A DNA stretch of 64,000 nt from CAVQBP01 sp963723205. GTDB taxonomy: Bacteria > Bacteroidota > Ignavibacteria > Ignavibacteriales > Ignavibacteriaceae. Numbering within the stretch: the stretch's first letter is position 1; every line of letters begins with the position of its first letter. The stretch is from the NCBI GenBank assembly GCA_963723205.1, contig CAVRQC010000037.1:1-64000 (forward strand), in the 5' to 3' direction. The notes beneath the pieces were generated by a model. It searched no databases and had not been told where the DNA came from. It worked only from the letters and a program-made list of their open reading frames with translations. Positions 61,719 to 64,000 of this stretch are shown here, piece after piece. The position numbers and the translations under genes are program-made.

Positions 61719-62431
61719 TGAACCGATTTAGAGTAACCAGATCTGTTATACCAAATCTTTTTACCGCGATGAATATGTTTTCCGGTTTCCTATCAATAAT
61801 TAATGCAGACCGGGGAAAATATGATTATGCTGCCATACTTATAATTATTGCAGCCATATTTGATGCGCTTGACGGAATAATGGCAAGACTCACAAAATCC
61901 AGCAGCGAACTTGGAGTTGAGCTGGATTCTTTATCCGATATCATTAGTTTCGGAGCTGCGCCAGCCTTCCTAATTTATTCAACATATTTGCATAACTTTA
62001 ATGCTATCGGAATAGTTATAAGTTCCCTGCTTTTGATTGCAGGCGGATTCAGGCTTGCACGCTTCAATGTTCAACTGGTAGGTTTTGATAAACAATATTT
62101 TACTGGTCTGCCTATCCCCTCTTCAGGAATTACAATTGCAGCATTTATACTGACTTATTATGATAATGGTTTTATAGAACCATATGATGGTTTTATTATT
62201 CCTATTGTTATTGTTTTATCTTTCTTAATGGTTAGCAAAGTCAGGTATGATACAATACCAAAACCTTCCATTGGTGAAATTAAAAAGAAACCTTTCCACT
62301 TTATTTTTATTGCATTATCAATAATTCTTCTTATTATTACCTTGGGCAAAGCACTATTTTATATTTTTGTTTTCATAATTCTATTTGGTATTTTTAGATA
62401 TATTTTTAATAAATTTTCTAGAAAAATTTAG
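61718..62431 (+). CDS. pssA: CDP-diacylglycerol-serine O-phosphatidyltransferase
   Basis: 237 residues, about six membrane helices. The CDP-alcohol phosphotransferase motif DGIMARLTKSSSELGVELDSLSD (D-G-x2-A-R-x8-G-x3-D-x3-D) is complete at about 45-68. SVIPNLFTAMNMFSGFLSI starts the protein. It makes phosphatidylserine, the substrate of the neighbouring decarboxylase. Confidence 0.94.
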   Translation: MNRFRVTRSVIPNLFTAMNMFSGFLSIINADRGKYDYAAILIIIAAIFDALDGIMARLTKSSSELGVELDSLSDIISFGAAPAFLIYSTYLHNFNAIGIVISSLLLIAGGFRLARFNVQLVGFDKQYFTGLPIPSSGITIAAFILTYYDNGFIEPYDGFIIPIVIVLSFLMVSKVRYDTIPKPSIGEIKKKPFHFIFIALSIILLIITLGKALFYIFVFIILFGIFRYIFNKFSRKI

Positions 62432-62476
62432 AATTATTAGAGTTTTTATTTCCCATATATAAGAAAAAGATAGAAA

Positions 62477-62758
62477 ATGTTTAAAGCAAAAGTCCTTGTA
62501 AAAAGAAGACCATCAATACTGGACCCCCAGGGAAAAGCTGTTGAAAAAGGTGCAGAACATCTGGGATTGAAAAATGTGAAAGAGACACGAATTGGAAAAT
62601 ATATCGAGTTTGTAGTTGATACCGCTGATAAGACTTCTGCAGAAAATGAGGTGAATGAGTATTGCCATAAACTTCTTGCAAACCCAATCATGGAAGATTA
62701 CGAATTTACTTTAGAACCTATCCCTTCTGATGAAAATCAATCCCGGGCAGAGAAATGA
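62477..62758 (+). CDS. purS: FGAM synthase subunit PurS
   Basis: 93 residues: FKAKVLVKRRPSILDPQGKAVEKGAEHLGL (the PurS start VLDPQG..), VKETRIGKYIEF and a C-terminal ANPIMEDYEFTLE. It bridges PurL and PurQ in the three-part FGAM synthase. ATGA overlap with purQ shows coupling. No purL is in the window. Confidence 0.95.
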   Translation: MFKAKVLVKRRPSILDPQGKAVEKGAEHLGLKNVKETRIGKYIEFVVDTADKTSAENEVNEYCHKLLANPIMEDYEFTLEPIPSDENQSRAEK

Positions 62759-63447
62759 AACCAAAATTCGGAGTAGTTGTATTTCCAGGATCAAACTGTG
62801 ATCACGATGCTTACTATTCACTAAAAAAAGTATTAGGTTTTGATGTAGTCTTTTTGTGGCATAAAGATACCAGCCTGGAAAATTGTGATGTAATCATTCT
62901 TCCCGGTGGTTTTTCTTATGGAGATTATCTAAGGACCGGTGCTATAGCAAGATTTTCCCCTATTATGAAACATGTAATAGATTTTGCAAATAATGGCGGT
63001 TATGTTATGGGAATTTGCAATGGCTTTCAAATCCTTTTAGAAGCAGGTTTGCTGCCGGGTGTTTTATTGAAAAATAAATCTCTACAATTTGTTTGTAAAG
63101 ATGTTTATCTTTCAGTGGAAAACCGTGATACCGTTTTTACAAAAGGTATTACTTCAAAGGATAAATTGAAATTTCCTGTTGCCCATGGCGAAGGAAATTA
63201 TTTTGCTGATGATGATACTATAAAAGAGCTTATTGATAATAATCAAATAGTCTTTAAATATACATCATTAAACGGTAATACCGATTTTAATCCTAACGGC
63301 TCGGTTATGGATATTGCGGGAATTGTAAATAAAAGGAAAAATGTATTAGGATTAATGCCCCATCCGGAAAGAAGCTGTGACCCCATTCTTGGTAAAACAG
63401 ATGGTTCATTAGTCTTTAATTCTATTGCAAGTTCATTTTTAAATTAA
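62755..63447 (+). CDS. purQ: FGAM synthase glutaminase subunit PurQ
   Basis: 230 residues, a class I glutamine amidotransferase. FGVVVFPGSNCDHDAYYSLKKVLG, the nucleophile in GICNGFQILLEAGLLPG (about Cys87), and the His/Glu pair in MPHPERS. AHGEGNY is family-specific. It releases ammonia from glutamine for the fourth step of purine synthesis. Confidence 0.97.
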   Translation: MKPKFGVVVFPGSNCDHDAYYSLKKVLGFDVVFLWHKDTSLENCDVIILPGGFSYGDYLRTGAIARFSPIMKHVIDFANNGGYVMGICNGFQILLEAGLLPGVLLKNKSLQFVCKDVYLSVENRDTVFTKGITSKDKLKFPVAHGEGNYFADDDTIKELIDNNQIVFKYTSLNGNTDFNPNGSVMDIAGIVNKRKNVLGLMPHPERSCDPILGKTDGSLVFNSIASSFLN

Positions 63448-63458
63448 AAGGTGAAGAA

Positions 63459-63656
63459 ATGTTTGGAAACCTAGGCGCCGGTGAGATAATTCTTATTATA
63501 CTGGTTATTTTGATCCTTTTCGGTGCAAAGAAAATTCCTGAACTGGCTAAAGGGCTTGGGAAAGGGATGACTGAATTTAAAAAAGGATTGAAAGATGTAG
63601 AAGACGAAATAAAATCTGCTGATAAAGATGAAAAAACTGAAAATAAAAAATCCTAA
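63459..63656 (+). CDS. tatA: Sec-independent translocase TatA-like protein, copy 1
   Basis: 65 residues: membrane helix GAGEIILIILVILILFG, hinge AKKIPELAKGLGKGMTEFKKGLKDVEDEI and an acidic-basic tail. The F/G-A-K-K-I-P-E-L motif marks the TatA/TatE class. TatA monomers assemble with TatC to export folded proteins. It stands 11 bases after purQ and is followed by two more copies. Confidence 0.93.
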   Translation: MFGNLGAGEIILIILVILILFGAKKIPELAKGLGKGMTEFKKGLKDVEDEIKSADKDEKTENKKS

Positions 63657-63693
63657 TTATATCTAAATAAAATTTTTTAACCGAGGTAAAGAA

Positions 63694-63918
63694 ATGTTTG
63701 AGAATATTGGGTTTGGTGAATTATTAATTGTCCTAGTTGTTGTATTAGTATTATTCGGTGCAAAGAAAATCCCCGAATTAGCAAAAGGACTTGGCAAAGG
63801 TATTAGCGAATTCAAAAAAGGTCTTAAAGATGTTGAAGACGAAATAAATTCAAATGAAACAAAAGAAACTAAAACTGAAACCAAGCAAATAACTGAAAAT
63901 CTACATAAAATCTCTTAA
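63694..63918 (+). CDS. TatA-like protein, copy 2
   Basis: 74 residues: MFENIGFGELLIVLVVVLVLFGAKKIPELAKGLGKGISEFKKGLKDVEDEI and a Lys/Thr-rich tail. The amphipathic helix is nearly identical to copy 1 while the membrane start differs (FENIGFGEL), which resembles TatB/TatE-like specialisation. The nearby third copy begins with the same sequence. Confidence 0.92.
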   Translation: MFENIGFGELLIVLVVVLVLFGAKKIPELAKGLGKGISEFKKGLKDVEDEINSNETKETKTETKQITENLHKIS

Positions 63919-63929
63919 AGAGGCATAAG

Positions 63930-64000
63930 ATGTTTGAGAATATCGGATTCGGTGAATTATTAATTATCCTGCTTGTTGTATTAATATTTTTCGGTGCAAA
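63930..64000 (+). CDS. TatA-like protein, copy 3 (cut by window end)
   Basis: Only the first 23 codons are present (MFENIGFGELLIILLVVLIF, then FGA). The start repeats copy 2 almost exactly, so this is a third tandem tatA-like gene. The ATG follows copy 2's stop by 11 bases, with AGAGGC as a ribosome site. Confidence 0.88.
   Translation, partial: MFENIGFGELLIILLVVLIFFGA

Overview
The window is AT-rich DNA from a bacterium of the Bacteroidota/Chlorobiota side of the FCB group, most likely an Ignavibacteria-type organism (inference). Supports are secreted proteins with type IX secretion C-terminal sorting domains (NYPNPFNPSTKISF), a gingipain-like C25 protease, carboxypeptidase-regulatory-like TonB-dependent receptors, and intergenic palindromic repeats built around TGTCATTTCG and GAAATCTTA.

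Layout. (1) 1-2566: a compact unit with one secreted beta-propeller gene. It is flanked by two sites in the same orientation that resemble integron attC sites, one cut by the window edge. The second site encloses four 18-bp palindromes. (2) 2593-22636: a temperate phage genome, nearly all on the minus strand, ending beside tRNA-Phe on the right. From right to left it has a tyrosine integrase, a LexA/CI-like repressor with an operator region, an excisionase-like protein, a Gp157-like protein, an Mgm101/Rad52-type annealing protein, an O-like replication initiator with internal 11-bp iterons (a probable origin), SSB, a MazG-like protein, DnaB helicase and a NinG-like nuclease. A middle block of small genes follows, with a tRNA-like gene and structured RNA. 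Next come a DNA methyltransferase, a ParB-like protein, terminase small and large subunits, an SPP1-like portal and a minor head protein. No major capsid, tail or lysis genes are visible before the attC-flanked unit, and no second copy of the tRNA-Phe end was found, so the element is either truncated, interrupted, or continues left of the window. (3) 22637-32000: tRNA-Phe, two tandem TonB-dependent receptors plus the remnant of a third, a cDPGS-like P-loop protein and glmS, with several dispersed repeats. (4) 32022-39644: a giant C25 (PorU2-like) protease and a Wzi-like outer membrane protein. (5) 39967-55984: a surface polysaccharide locus with a PglF-like dehydratase, a PglC-like phosphoglycosyltransferase, a PglE-like aminotransferase, glycosyltransferases (one frameshifted), a polymerase/ligase, a MurJ/Wzx-like flippase, a UDP-xylose synthase-like enzyme, and Wzz-like and Wza-like proteins. 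(6) 56044-64000: housekeeping genes ftsX, two lipoprotein genes (one with an in-frame stop), a methyltransferase, recR, ybaB, a divergent purC, psd, pssA, purS, purQ and three tandem tatA-like genes, the last cut by the window end.

How it fits together: the phage early region encodes its own recombination and replication kit around an origin inside the initiator gene, and its late region begins a standard head-packaging module. The host polysaccharide genes form a near-complete pathway from nucleotide sugar through lipid-linked assembly, flipping, polymerisation and export. The right end joins purine synthesis, phosphatidylethanolamine synthesis and Tat export.
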